64,000 nt of DNA from Bosea sp. 124. Lineage in GTDB: Bacteria; Pseudomonadota; Alphaproteobacteria; Rhizobiales; Beijerinckiaceae. The notes under the pieces were generated by a model, which searched no databases, was not told where the DNA came from, and worked only from the letters and a program-made list of their open reading frames with translations. Each line of letters begins with the position of its first letter. The first letter of the stretch is position 1. The stretch lies in the NCBI RefSeq assembly GCF_003046175.1, contig NZ_PZZM01000001.1, forward strand, positions 1,063,001 to 1,127,000, given 5' to 3'. Shown here piece by piece: positions 50,100-58,037 of the stretch. The position numbers were made by a program, and so were the translations under genes.

Positions 50100-51428
50100 A
50101 TGGCAACCGCCCGTCGCGCCTTCTTTTTTGCCAGCGTCGCAGCGTCGGCTCTCGCCTTCGCATCTTGCAACAACCAGGCGGCCTTGCCGGAAGAAGCCGG
50201 GTACGGTCCCAACCCAACTCTGCCAGAACCGCAATCATCGTGGTTCCCGACACTCAAGGTGGCCGACGCGGTCGGATGGAAGAACGGTGAAAAGCCAACG
50301 GCAGTCGGTGGCGGGCAGGTTACCGCCTTCGCCACTGGGTTGCAGCATCCGCGCTGGCTCTACGAGCTGCCCAATGGCGACATCTTGGTGGCCGAGAGCG
50401 ACGCTCCGCCCAAGCCGGAGGGAACGAGCGGCGGTATCCGTGGCTGGGTGCAGGGCCTCTTTATGAAAAAGGCCGGCTCGCGAACACCCAGCGCCAACCG
50501 CATCACGCTTTTGCGTGACAAAGATGGCGACGGCGTTGCGGAGGTGAAAAGCGTCTTCCTCGATAACCTAACTTCGCCGTTCGGCATGGCCCTGATCGGC
50601 AACCAGCTCTACATCGCCAATGCCGATGCCGTAGTTCGCGTGCCCTATGTCGAGGGTGAAACGAAAAGCGCGGCTGCACCGGTGAAGGTCGCAGCGCTTC
50701 CTGCCGGGCGCAACCACCACTGGACCAAGAGTCTCGTCGCGAGCCCGGACGGCGCCAAGCTTTATGTCGGTGTCGGCTCCAATTCGAACGTCGGTGAGAA
50801 TGGTATGGCCGAGGAGGACAGCCGGGCGGCCGTGCTTGAAATCGATCCGTCGACGGGTGCCACGCAGGTCTTCGCGACAGGGCTTCGCAACCCCGTCGGC
50901 ATCGATTGGAATCCCGTCACGAAGGAGCTTTGGGTTGCGGTCAACGAACGCGACGAGATCGGCGACGACCTCGTGCCTGACTACATGACCTCCGTGAAGC
51001 GCGGCGGCTTCTATGGCTGGCCCTACAGCTACTTTGGCCAGACCGTCGACAAGCGGGTCGACCCACCAAGGCCCGATCTCGTCGCGAAGGCCATCAAGCC
51101 CGACTACGCACTGGGCTCGCACAGCGCGTCGCTGGGCATGACCTTCGTCAAGAAGGGCGGCATGGGCCAGGCCTTCCAGGCCGGCGCCTTCATCGGCCAG
51201 CATGGCTCCTGGAACCGCAAGCAGCCGGTCGGCTATCGCGTCATCTTCATCCCCTTCGTCGATGGCAAGCCCGCCGGCATGCCCAAGCCCGTTTTGACCG
51301 GCTTCCTCAACGAGAAGGGGGAGGCCCGTGGTCGCCCGGTGGGCGTGCTGGTGGACCAGCGCGCCGGACTGCTGGTAGCCGACGATGTCGGCAATGCGGT
51401 CTGGCGGCTGGTCGCGCCGACGAGCTGA
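50100..51428 (+). CDS. PQQ-type sugar (sorbosone/glucose) dehydrogenase lipoprotein
   Basis: 442 residues. The lipobox AFASC (Cys at about 23) marks a lipoprotein at the periplasmic face. The mature part is a six-bladed propeller of the soluble quinoprotein glucose/sorbosone dehydrogenase type, with HPRWLYELPNGDILVAES, a SPFGMALIG blade, FATGLRNPVGIDWNPVTKEL and QHGSWNRKQPVGYRVIF. The family oxidises sugars using PQQ. The pqq operon lies 6 kb away and the oxidase operon is divergent, so a complete path from sugar to oxygen is encoded here. ATG at 50100 follows AGGAG. Confidence 0.87.
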   Translation: MATARRAFFFASVAASALAFASCNNQAALPEEAGYGPNPTLPEPQSSWFPTLKVADAVGWKNGEKPTAVGGGQVTAFATGLQHPRWLYELPNGDILVAESDAPPKPEGTSGGIRGWVQGLFMKKAGSRTPSANRITLLRDKDGDGVAEVKSVFLDNLTSPFGMALIGNQLYIANADAVVRVPYVEGETKSAAAPVKVAALPAGRNHHWTKSLVASPDGAKLYVGVGSNSNVGENGMAEEDSRAAVLEIDPSTGATQVFATGLRNPVGIDWNPVTKELWVAVNERDEIGDDLVPDYMTSVKRGGFYGWPYSYFGQTVDKRVDPPRPDLVAKAIKPDYALGSHSASLGMTFVKKGGMGQAFQAGAFIGQHGSWNRKQPVGYRVIFIPFVDGKPAGMPKPVLTGFLNEKGEARGRPVGVLVDQRAGLLVADDVGNAVWRLVAPTS

Positions 51429-51525
51429 GGCGACGACGAGCGCGCCTGCTCGTTTGGTGGGATCCGGAACATCCGTCCCGTCTGTCCGTATAGCTTCGGC
51501 GAACCCCCTCGTCGCCGGAGCCCCC

Positions 51526-52524
51526 ATGACAACCGCCCATCCGAACAGGACCGCCAGAACTGCGGCCATCATGGTCGCGGTCATGGCGGCCTTCGCTTCG
51601 CCTGCGCTGTCGCTCACGGCTGCCGAGGTGAATGCCGTCACCTTCGCCGAACGGAATGCCGCGGTCGCGCCAGGAGCGAGCCCGTTTATCGTCAAGGCCC
51701 AGGTCCTGCTCAGCCGGCGCAGCGTCTCGCCCGGCGTCATCGACGGTGTCGACGGCGAGAATTTTCGCAAGGCGGTCGCGCAGTTCCGGCGACAGGCGAG
51801 GCTCCCCGATGGCGAGGAGGTCGACGAGTTGGCCTGGCTCAGCCTTGGAGGCGATGCGGCCAACGACGTGATCGCCGAGTACACGCTGACCGAGAAGGAC
51901 GCGGCCTACGACTTCGCCGACGAGATTCCGCGCGACTACGCCAGGCAGGCCAAGATGAAGCGGCTGTCTTATACCAGCCCGCAGGAGATGCTGGGCGAGC
52001 GTTTTCATATGAGCGAGACGCTTCTCGCGGCGCTCAATCCCCGCCAGTCGTTTTCCGAGGCAGGCTCCCGCATCGCCGTGGCATCGGGGCTTCGCTCGCC
52101 CGAGAAGGGCGCGGCCCTTCGCATCGATGCGATCAAGAGCACAGGGATGGTTCTGGTCTTCGGCGCCGACGACCGGCTCCTTGCGAGTTATCCGGCGACC
52201 ATCGGCAGCGAGGACACGCCCTCGCCCTCGGGCGAATACGCAATCGAGCGCATCGCCAGGAATCCGAACTACACCTACGATCCCGAGAAGAACTTCCAGC
52301 AGGGCAAGAACACCGAGACGCTCACCCTGCCCCCGGGACCCAACGGTCCCGTCGGGACGGTCTGGATCGCGCTGTCGAAGCCCACCTTCGGAATCCACGG
52401 CACGCCGGAACCCGCGAAGGTCAGCAAGACCAGTTCGCATGGCTGCATCCGCCTGACGAACTGGGACGCCGAGGAACTCGCCGACCTGGTGAAGCCGGGC
52501 GTCGCTGTGCGATTCCTGGACTGA
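51526..52524 (+). CDS. L,D-transpeptidase (ErfK/YbiS family)
   Basis: 332 residues. The ATG at 51526 follows GGAG. A hydrophobic signal peptide of about 30 residues is followed by a peptidoglycan-binding-like helical part (VLLSRRSVSPGVIDGVDGEN) and a YkuD catalytic domain at about 200-332. The signature HGTPEPAKVSKTSSHGCIRL contains His305 and the nucleophile Cys307. The enzyme forms 3-3 cross-links in peptidoglycan or attaches proteins to it. It precedes an extensin-like gene by 4 nt, so both probably act on the cell wall. Confidence 0.92.
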   Translation: MTTAHPNRTARTAAIMVAVMAAFASPALSLTAAEVNAVTFAERNAAVAPGASPFIVKAQVLLSRRSVSPGVIDGVDGENFRKAVAQFRRQARLPDGEEVDELAWLSLGGDAANDVIAEYTLTEKDAAYDFADEIPRDYARQAKMKRLSYTSPQEMLGERFHMSETLLAALNPRQSFSEAGSRIAVASGLRSPEKGAALRIDAIKSTGMVLVFGADDRLLASYPATIGSEDTPSPSGEYAIERIARNPNYTYDPEKNFQQGKNTETLTLPPGPNGPVGTVWIALSKPTFGIHGTPEPAKVSKTSSHGCIRLTNWDAEELADLVKPGVAVRFLD

Positions 52525-52528
52525 AGGC

Positions 52529-53308
52529 ATGCAGAGATCGGTTGGCTGGATGATCGCGGCGGCGCTTCTGGCGCTGCATCTCTGCGCTGCAGCCGATGCG
52601 CAGTCACGAGGTCGTGGCCGTTCCGACAATGAAGTCGCAACCCCGCTCATCATGACCCCGTTGCCCCCGCGACGCCCTGCCGACCTGACGGCAAGCAAGG
52701 CAAAGCCCGCCAAGACGCCCCCCGCCCCCACCGCACCAGACGGACCGATGGGCCCGCCGGCCTGTTTTGCGACCTTCTTCAAGCGCGGCGGCATCGCCTT
52801 GCCTGTAGCCCCGGAGAGCGGCGACGGCGCGTGCGAAATCACGGACCCCGTGACCTTTCGCGCCATCTCCATGCCCGGGGGAGCGAAGGTCGAGCTCGAC
52901 AGCGCCATCACGGTCACTTGCGCCTTCGCGGTCGAGCTCCTCGATTGGGTTCGCGACGACCTGCCCGGCATCATCTCCCGCGAGAACGGCACGCTTTCCA
53001 GGCTTATCGGCGTTGGGGGCCACGCCTGCCGACCGCGCAACGGCGTGCCCGGCGCTCAGATCAGCGAGCATGCGACCGGGAATGCGCTCGATCTTGGCGC
53101 CCTGCGTCTTGCAGATGGCCGAACCCTCACCCTGGTAGGCACGGACGCCGCGACGCGTACCCTGCGGGAGGCACTCAAGACCAGCTCCTGTGCGCGCTTC
53201 AGGACGGTCCTCGGCCCGGGCTCGGATGACTCGCACAAGGACCATCTGCATCTCGACATGCGCCAGAGGCCGCGCGACTACAAGATCTGCCAATGGCACG
53301 TCGACTGA
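52529..53308 (+). CDS. Secreted extensin-like family protein
   Basis: 259 residues. A signal peptide ends near residue 24 (AAADA before QS). A Pro/Lys/Ala-rich linker (about 30-80) leads to the extensin-like C-terminal domain. This domain has Cys pairs (PPACF, GACEI, VTCAF, HACRP, SSCARF, KICQW), the metal-ligand-like motif SEHATGNALDLG and the later DDSHKDHLHLD. The fold is related to D-Ala-D-Ala carboxypeptidases, so peptidoglycan hydrolysis is plausible. Coupled to the L,D-transpeptidase gene. Confidence 0.85.
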   Translation: MQRSVGWMIAAALLALHLCAAADAQSRGRGRSDNEVATPLIMTPLPPRRPADLTASKAKPAKTPPAPTAPDGPMGPPACFATFFKRGGIALPVAPESGDGACEITDPVTFRAISMPGGAKVELDSAITVTCAFAVELLDWVRDDLPGIISRENGTLSRLIGVGGHACRPRNGVPGAQISEHATGNALDLGALRLADGRTLTLVGTDAATRTLREALKTSSCARFRTVLGPGSDDSHKDHLHLDMRQRPRDYKICQWHVD

Positions 53309-53352
53309 CCAGCGCCGAAACTTCCTGAGGCATCTAACAGGGACGATCTGCC

Positions 53353-53607
53353 ATGTCCGACGCGATTGACGCTCTCGAAAGCCGCTACGGCGGCGGCCCG
53401 CTGACGGTCCAGATCCGCCAGGACGTGAAGCGCGGCGGCGAATTGATGGCGACCTATGAGATGGAATATCCGTGCTTGCGCAATGCGATGCTTGCGATCG
53501 CAGGCGATCTGCGAGAGGGCCGCGTCGAGACGATCCAGTTCGCAGGCCGTCCCATCTCGGCCGAGGATCTACATGCCCTCGCGAAATGGACCGACGGATC
53601 AACCTGA
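53353..53607 (+). CDS. Hypothetical 84-residue protein
   Basis: A small soluble protein with alternating strand and helix patterns (LTVQIRQDVKRGGELMATYE, then a helix with a Glu/Arg-rich face). The ATG at 53353 has AACAGGGACGAT upstream, a modest site. It follows the extensin-like gene by 44 nt and is convergent with the DUF763 gene. No family recognised. Confidence 0.6.
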   Translation: MSDAIDALESRYGGGPLTVQIRQDVKRGGELMATYEMEYPCLRNAMLAIAGDLREGRVETIQFAGRPISAEDLHALAKWTDGST

Positions 53608-53627
53608 ATCGGCTGGCGCTCCCGTCG

Positions 53628-54908
53628 TCACCCGCGCTGCGCTTTCGCACTCGGGCGAGAGGCTCCTTCGGGCTCCTGCTGCTCCCAGCCGAAAATGCTC
53701 CGCCCCCCATACTCCGCCGAGCGACTGCGTTCCTCCTCAACATATTCGTCCAGCGTCGGGCCGGTCGCCCCACGCTCGAGCCTCCGGCTCTCGCGATCGA
53801 GCCTCGCAATGGCGGCGAGCCGATCGTCCTGCCCGATCTTCGCCCGATCGACGGCGGATCTCAGCACCGCGATCGTCTGGTCATAAACCTTGGTTGGCAC
53901 GGCAAAGGGCTGCCGGTCCTTGCCGCCATGCGCGAGCGAAAATCGTGCGGGATCGGCAAAACGGCACGGCGCGCCGTGCACCACCTCGGCCACCATCGCG
54001 AGCGACCGCACCGTCCGGGCTCCGACGCCGGGGACGAGCAGCAATTCAGAGAAATCCGTCGGTCCACTGTCCGCAGCTGCCGCCAGCGCGCCATGAAGAC
54101 GGCGCGCAATCACGTCCTTCGGCCTGACATCGTGATGCGCCGGCATCACCAGATGCGGCAGAGCAAGCTGGGCAGGCGACAACGCCGGCGGCGCCCGGTC
54201 GCGTTCCAGTGCAGTAAACTCCCTGACGATCGCGTCCGGCCCGAGGCCGCGGAGCATCTCGACCTGGCCGTCGCGAGACGAGCCGGCGCGCGCATCTGTC
54301 AGGTTGATAATCCTGCCCTGGTTCTGTCCTTCGATAGCTGCATGAGGCGCATCGACGAAGCTGCCAAGCCCTTCTGACTGCCAGTGATAGCGCCGGGCAA
54401 GGCCACCATCGCCGTTCATGCCCTGCTGCACCACGACCCATCGGCCGTCATCTGCGACGATGAAGGCGTGCAGATAGAGATCGAAGCCGTCCTGCACCGC
54501 GGCGCTGTCGACCTTCGCAACAAGCCTGCTGGCCTTAGCCAGCACCAGCCCGTCGAAACCCACTTTGGCGCCGATGCGCTCAAGCTCCATCGGCGTCTGT
54601 CGCGAATGACTGCCGCGTCCGCCACAGACATGCAGGCCGAGTTCACCAGACAGGGGTGCCAACCCGCGCTTGAGCGCCCCGATGACACTGGTGGTGATGC
54701 CGGAGGAATGCCAGTCCATCCCCATCACCGCGCCGAACGACTGGAACCAGAACGGATGTGCGAGGCGCCGCAGCAGCTCGTCCCGCCCGTAGTGATGGAT
54801 GATCGCCTCGCAGATCACCGCGCCAAGCCGGGTCATGCGTTGCCCGAGCCAAGCCGGAACGCGCCCGTGGTGCAAGGGCAGATCGGCGCTGCCCGATCGA
54901 CGCGTCAT
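53628..54908 (-). CDS. DUF763 protein behind a LexA box
   Basis: 426 residues, full length. The DUF763 signature is at the start: RRSGSADLPLHHGRVPAWLG, then FGAVMGMDWHSSGITTSVIG and the LHVCGGRGSHSRQTP segment. Near residue 295 a helix-hairpin-helix-like motif LLLVPGVGARTVRSLAMVAE suggests DNA binding. The C-terminal quarter is acidic and helical, and ends in Arg/Ser/Pro-rich residues. DUF763 has no settled function; the Cys/His/Ser residues above could form a catalytic or metal site. Thirteen nucleotides upstream of the ATG lies GTTC-N7-GTTC, the alphaproteobacterial LexA site, so it should belong to the SOS response. Confidence 0.85.
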   Translation of the reverse strand: MTRRSGSADLPLHHGRVPAWLGQRMTRLGAVICEAIIHHYGRDELLRRLAHPFWFQSFGAVMGMDWHSSGITTSVIGALKRGLAPLSGELGLHVCGGRGSHSRQTPMELERIGAKVGFDGLVLAKASRLVAKVDSAAVQDGFDLYLHAFIVADDGRWVVVQQGMNGDGGLARRYHWQSEGLGSFVDAPHAAIEGQNQGRIINLTDARAGSSRDGQVEMLRGLGPDAIVREFTALERDRAPPALSPAQLALPHLVMPAHHDVRPKDVIARRLHGALAAAADSGPTDFSELLLVPGVGARTVRSLAMVAEVVHGAPCRFADPARFSLAHGGKDRQPFAVPTKVYDQTIAVLRSAVDRAKIGQDDRLAAIARLDRESRRLERGATGPTLDEYVEEERSRSAEYGGRSIFGWEQQEPEGASRPSAKAQRG

Positions 54909-54920
54909 GTTAGTTCCTGA

Positions 54921-54935
54921 GAACGAAAAAAGAAC
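54921..54935 (-). promoter_or_regulatory. LexA box (GTTC-N7-GTTC) of the DUF763 gene
   Basis: Minus strand: GTTC, TTTTTTC, GTTC. This is the direct repeat with 7-nt spacing known as the SOS box in alphaproteobacteria. It ends 13 nt before the ATG, where a bound repressor would block transcription. An additional GTTC-CTGA-GAAC palindrome overlaps it (54913-54924). Confidence 0.65.
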
Positions 54936-55001
54936 ATTGACGTAACCCGCGTCTAGGCAAATTACCAGCCCTGAAATTGCAACGCCCGTATCACGCCGGC
55001 C

Positions 55002-55026
55002 GGAACCCGTGCCGCCCGATCAGGTT
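55002..55026 (+). promoter_or_regulatory. EcfG-like promoter of the DUF2171-like gene
   Basis: GGAAC (55002-55006), 16 nt, GGTT (55023-55026), one base off consensus, 32 nt before the ATG at 55059. Confidence 0.4.
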
Positions 55027-55058
55027 GCCTAGGCGGGGCGATGATCAGGAGTGACGCA

Positions 55059-55238
55059 ATGCTGGATGTTCAGAAAATCAGAGAGGGTCTCGAGGTCGTG
55101 GGATCGGACAGCACCCATGTCGGCTCAGGCGGATCGCATCATTATCTGAGTTCGGACCTGATTGCCGACATCGGCGACAAGATCGTGCTGGTCGTCTCGG
55201 CCGAGGAGGCGCGCCAGCAATGGTCGGCGGTCGACTGA
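55059..55238 (+). CDS. Shortened DUF2171-like protein
   Basis: 59 residues. ATG at 55059 follows AGGAG by 9 nt. The start (MLDVQKIREGLEVVGSDSTH) and the SGGSHHYLSSDLI segment match the DUF2171 family, whose members have about 75-80 residues. The usual central strand-turn between the two (typically a Val-Asp-x-Val ... Leu-Thr-Lys stretch) is missing, about 20 residues. The frame is intact, so it is a true short form or an in-frame deletion. Stress-associated family without known activity. Confidence 0.65.
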   Translation: MLDVQKIREGLEVVGSDSTHVGSGGSHHYLSSDLIADIGDKIVLVVSAEEARQQWSAVD

Positions 55239-55335
55239 CGGCCGCCTGTTCGATGCCCCGATAGCTCGGTCTCGGCCTTGGTCGGTCGGACAAGGCAGAG
55301 ACCCCGACAGCACCATTCTTAGGAGGACAAAGGAA

Positions 55336-55524
55336 ATGCCGGCAAAATCAGCAGCACAGCAAAAGGCGGCGGGCGCCGCCTTGGCCGCAAAGCGCGGCGA
55401 AATCAAAAAGTCCGAGCTCAAGGGTGCATCCAAATCGATGGAAAAATCGATGACGGAGAAAGAACTCGACGAGCTCGCCTCGACCAAGCGGAAGGGTAAG
55501 CCCGAGCACGTCTCGAAGTCCTGA
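55336..55524 (+). CDS. DUF3008-family small basic protein
   Basis: 62 residues. The ATG at 55336 follows AAAGGAA. The sequence (MPAKSAAQQKAAGAALAAKR, then KKSELKGASKSM, ending KRKGKPEHVSKS) is typical of DUF3008, a Lys/Ala-rich helical family common in Hyphomicrobiales, sometimes compared with DNA- or RNA-associated proteins. It may be co-transcribed with the DUF2171-like gene (97 nt gap). Confidence 0.85.
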   Translation: MPAKSAAQQKAAGAALAAKRGEIKKSELKGASKSMEKSMTEKELDELASTKRKGKPEHVSKS

Positions 55525-55555
55525 GTGACTCGACGACGTTTGAGCATGGCTGCAC

Positions 55556-55855
55556 ATGACCGCTGATTTCAGAGCTTTGCGCTTCGCGTTCAAGCGGCTT
55601 GAGTGCGAGCTGCAGCCCCGGGTGGCCTCATGGTTGCGCGGGCTGAGACACGCCGGGCCGCGCTGGGTCGGGCTGCCCGCCGGCGTCGCCCTCACCTTCG
55701 GGGGGATCTTCGCAATCCTGCCTTTCCTCGGATTGTGGATGCTCTCGCTCGGCCTGATGCTGATTGCGGCCGATGTACCTCTGCAGCGACCGATGGCACG
55801 GCTGACCATGTGGGGTGCCGATCGCCTTGATCGCGACCATGAGCGCCGGGCTTAG
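55556..55855 (+). CDS. Small membrane protein, hypothetical
   Basis: 99 residues. An amphipathic, basic N-terminal third is followed by a hydrophobic hairpin (about 42-73, GVALTFGGIFAILPFLGLWM) and a basic tail with Arg/Asp/His. It resembles the tripartite layout of small rhizobial membrane proteins of the PGPGW type, but that assignment is weak. Follows the DUF3008 gene by 31 nt. Confidence 0.6.
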   Translation: MTADFRALRFAFKRLECELQPRVASWLRGLRHAGPRWVGLPAGVALTFGGIFAILPFLGLWMLSLGLMLIAADVPLQRPMARLTMWGADRLDRDHERRA

Positions 55856-55892
55856 CTCTCGTGACGCAGCCTTCTCCCAGCGGACATCAGGC

Positions 55893-56189
55893 TCAGTCCG
55901 TCGGATCGAGCGCCTCGGCGACCACCTTCTTCTTTCGCGACGACAGCAGCGTCATCATCAGGATGAAGGCTGCGAGCACGAAGCAGATCGCATTGGTCAG
56001 GATCAGCGGCCATTGTCCCTGCCCGATCCCATAGGCCGTCCAAAGCAGGAAGCCGGTAGTCGTCAGCGCATACATCGGCGGCGACAGGGACGAGGTGTCG
56101 CGTGTCCGCAGGATCCTGAAGGCCTGCGGTACGAAGCTCGTCACCGAGCAGGCTGCCGCCAAGAAACCGATGATCGAAACGGGGTCCAT
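55893..56189 (-). CDS. SemiSWEET sugar transporter
   Basis: 98 residues from the ATG ending at 56189, which is 5 nt after the stop of the PCC-domain gene, so translation is coupled. Three helices: about 3-25, 35-56 and 62-83. The conserved PQ motif is in SFVPQAFRILRTRDTSSLSP. Asn in LTNAICFVL matches the substrate-pocket Asn of SemiSWEETs. Such proteins work as dimers and equilibrate sugars across the inner membrane. It is the last gene of a run that begins at pqqA. Confidence 0.85.
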   Translation of the reverse strand: MDPVSIIGFLAAACSVTSFVPQAFRILRTRDTSSLSPPMYALTTTGFLLWTAYGIGQGQWPLILTNAICFVLAAFILMMTLLSSRKKKVVAEALDPTD

Positions 56190-56194
56190 CGCCG

Positions 56195-56635
56195 TCAACG
56201 CGGTTTGAGCAGGGCGATGCCAAGCGCCTCGACCTTGCGTCGGCGCAGATGGCCCGGCATTTCGGTCACGATTACCTCCAGCGTCGGCCGCACGGTCCCT
56301 TTCATCAGATGGCCCCCCTTAGTGCTGCCGTCCCGTAGGCCCAGAACGGCATGGACATGCAGGCTGGCCTTGCCGTCGTCCCCTTCGGCGATGTCGCCGA
56401 TCAGGCTCAGCACCTCGGACTGCTCCACCACGGGGATCTGGTCATAGGATTTCGTTTCGAAATCGAAGAAGCCGACGGTCGCGCGCTCGAAAGCGCCGAT
56501 CGCGGTGATCGAGGCCGTTGATATCGCCTGCTCGTTGGCGAACCGGCTGATGCAGGCGAAGGCCTCCTCGCCGGCGTCCAGAACCAGCGCGAAGACACGT
56601 TTGCCATCATTTTCCGCCAGAAGCGTACTATGCAT
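56195..56635 (-). CDS. PCC-domain (DUF296) protein
   Basis: 146 residues forming a single PCC/DUF296 domain: IGAFERATVGFFDFE in the middle and the metal-site signature LHVHAVLGLRDGSTKGGHL with its three His. In plants this domain is fused to AT-hooks; bacterial stand-alone forms are trimeric, and their ligand is not known. The ATG follows AAGGA. It begins 11 nt after the pqqE stop and couples to the SemiSWEET gene, so it sits inside the pqq transcription unit. Confidence 0.88.
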   Translation of the reverse strand: MHSTLLAENDGKRVFALVLDAGEEAFACISRFANEQAISTASITAIGAFERATVGFFDFETKSYDQIPVVEQSEVLSLIGDIAEGDDGKASLHVHAVLGLRDGSTKGGHLMKGTVRPTLEVIVTEMPGHLRRRKVEALGIALLKPR

Positions 56636-56646
56636 CTCGTCTATCC

Positions 56647-57768
56647 TTAGAGTTGATCCGGCTCGGGGGCCGGCGGCTTCGGAGCGGTCACGTTTGCCGG
56701 ACGCGCCCGCATGACATAGGTCTCGGTGCGCTCCGCCGTGGTCAGCTCTTTGACGCGGTCATGGAAAGGCGACAGCACGCAGACCGGATCGGTGTTACGG
56801 GCATCGCCGGTCAGCGCCATCGCTTGACAACGGCAGCCGCCGAAATCGACGTCGCGCCGCTCGCAGCTCCGGCAAGGCTCGCGCATCCAGTCCGTGCCGC
56901 GGAAAGCCGCGAAGGCCGGAGACTCCTGCCAGATTTCCGCAAGCGAATGGTCCTGCACGCTCCAGAACGACAGGCCCGGGATCGACTGCGCGGCATGGCA
57001 GGGCAGCACCAGCCCGCGCGGCGTGACGTTGATCGACTGCCGGCCCCAGCCATTCATGCAGGGCTTGGGATAGCGCGCGAAATGATCGGAAGGGACATAG
57101 TCGATGGTGATCTGGCCGGCCGTCCGCTCGCGCAGGCTGGCAACCTCATCTCGGCATGCGACTGCCTCCGCCACGTCGGGCATCAGCGCCTCGCGGTTGA
57201 GCGTGGCCCAGCCGTAATACTGCGCGTGGGCGAGCTCTATCCGGCGCGCGCGCAGCGCGATCGCCTCCTCGACCATCGCCGCCATACGCGCCAGGTTGCC
57301 GCGATGCAGGACGGCATTGACTGTCAACGGAAGGCCCGCGGCGACGACCTGCGCGGCAAAGGCGCGCTTGCGCTCATGCGAGCCGCGCAGTCCCGCGATC
57401 CGGTCGGCGTTGTCCCTCAGCATATCCTGGATCGAGAGTTGGAGATGGTCGAGCCCGGCCACCGCCAGCGCCGTCAGCCGCGACTGATCGAGACCGATGC
57501 CGGAGGTGATCAGGTTCGTGTAGAGGCCGGACCGGGCGGCTGCCGCGACCAGTTCGACGAGGTCCGGCCGCGTTGCTGGCTCGCCGCCGGACAGATGCAG
57601 TTGCAGGATGCCGATCTCCGCCGCCTGTTCGAAGACGCGAATCCAGTCGGCTGTAGCCAGTTCGTCAGCCTTGCGGTCGAGCTCGAGCGGATTTGAGCAA
57701 TACGGGCAGGCCAGCGGGCAGCGATGCGTCAGCTCTGCCAGCAGCGCGAAAGGGGCCGGCGCACTCAT
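56647..57768 (-). CDS. pqqE: PQQ biosynthesis radical SAM protein PqqE
   Basis: 373 residues. With PqqD it links Glu and Tyr of the PqqA peptide, the first committed step of PQQ synthesis. The radical SAM cluster is Cys17-x3-Cys21-x2-Cys24 (CPLACPYCSN). LHLSGGEPATRPDL binds S-adenosylmethionine. The C-terminal SPASM part has MNGWGRQSINVTPRGLVLPC, CRSCERRDVDFGGCRCQA and a final Cys for two auxiliary clusters. ATG overlaps the pqqD stop (ATGA). Confidence 0.97.
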   Translation of the reverse strand: MSAPAPFALLAELTHRCPLACPYCSNPLELDRKADELATADWIRVFEQAAEIGILQLHLSGGEPATRPDLVELVAAAARSGLYTNLITSGIGLDQSRLTALAVAGLDHLQLSIQDMLRDNADRIAGLRGSHERKRAFAAQVVAAGLPLTVNAVLHRGNLARMAAMVEEAIALRARRIELAHAQYYGWATLNREALMPDVAEAVACRDEVASLRERTAGQITIDYVPSDHFARYPKPCMNGWGRQSINVTPRGLVLPCHAAQSIPGLSFWSVQDHSLAEIWQESPAFAAFRGTDWMREPCRSCERRDVDFGGCRCQAMALTGDARNTDPVCVLSPFHDRVKELTTAERTETYVMRARPANVTAPKPPAPEPDQL

Positions 57769-58037
57769 GTCTCGACCATCCGCCGGGCGATGAGGTCCTG
57801 AAGCAGCGCGTTCGTCTCGCGCTCGATCCTGCCGCGATCGACCTGGTACTCCTCCGCGAGGCGATCAACGATCTCGCGTAGACTGCGCTGCCCGTCGCAG
57901 AGGTTCAGGATCGCTGCCGAGGAGGTGTTGACGCGCAGCACATGCTCGGGCGCCAGCAGGTTGAAGCCGCCGCGGACGCGGTCCGCCTGGACGCGGACGC
58001 CGCGTGCGAGCTTCGGACGTGTGTCGAGTCCGATCAT
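57765..58037 (-). CDS. pqqD: PQQ biosynthesis peptide chaperone PqqD
   Basis: 90 residues, the usual length. PqqD binds the PqqA peptide and presents it to PqqE. The family pattern is RPKLARGVRVQADRVRGGFN, VLRVNTSSAAILNLCDGQRS and LREIVDRLAEEY. Its ATG overlaps the pqqC stop, and its stop overlaps the pqqE start, so all are coupled. Confidence 0.96.
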   Translation of the reverse strand: MIGLDTRPKLARGVRVQADRVRGGFNLLAPEHVLRVNTSSAAILNLCDGQRSLREIVDRLAEEYQVDRGRIERETNALLQDLIARRMVET

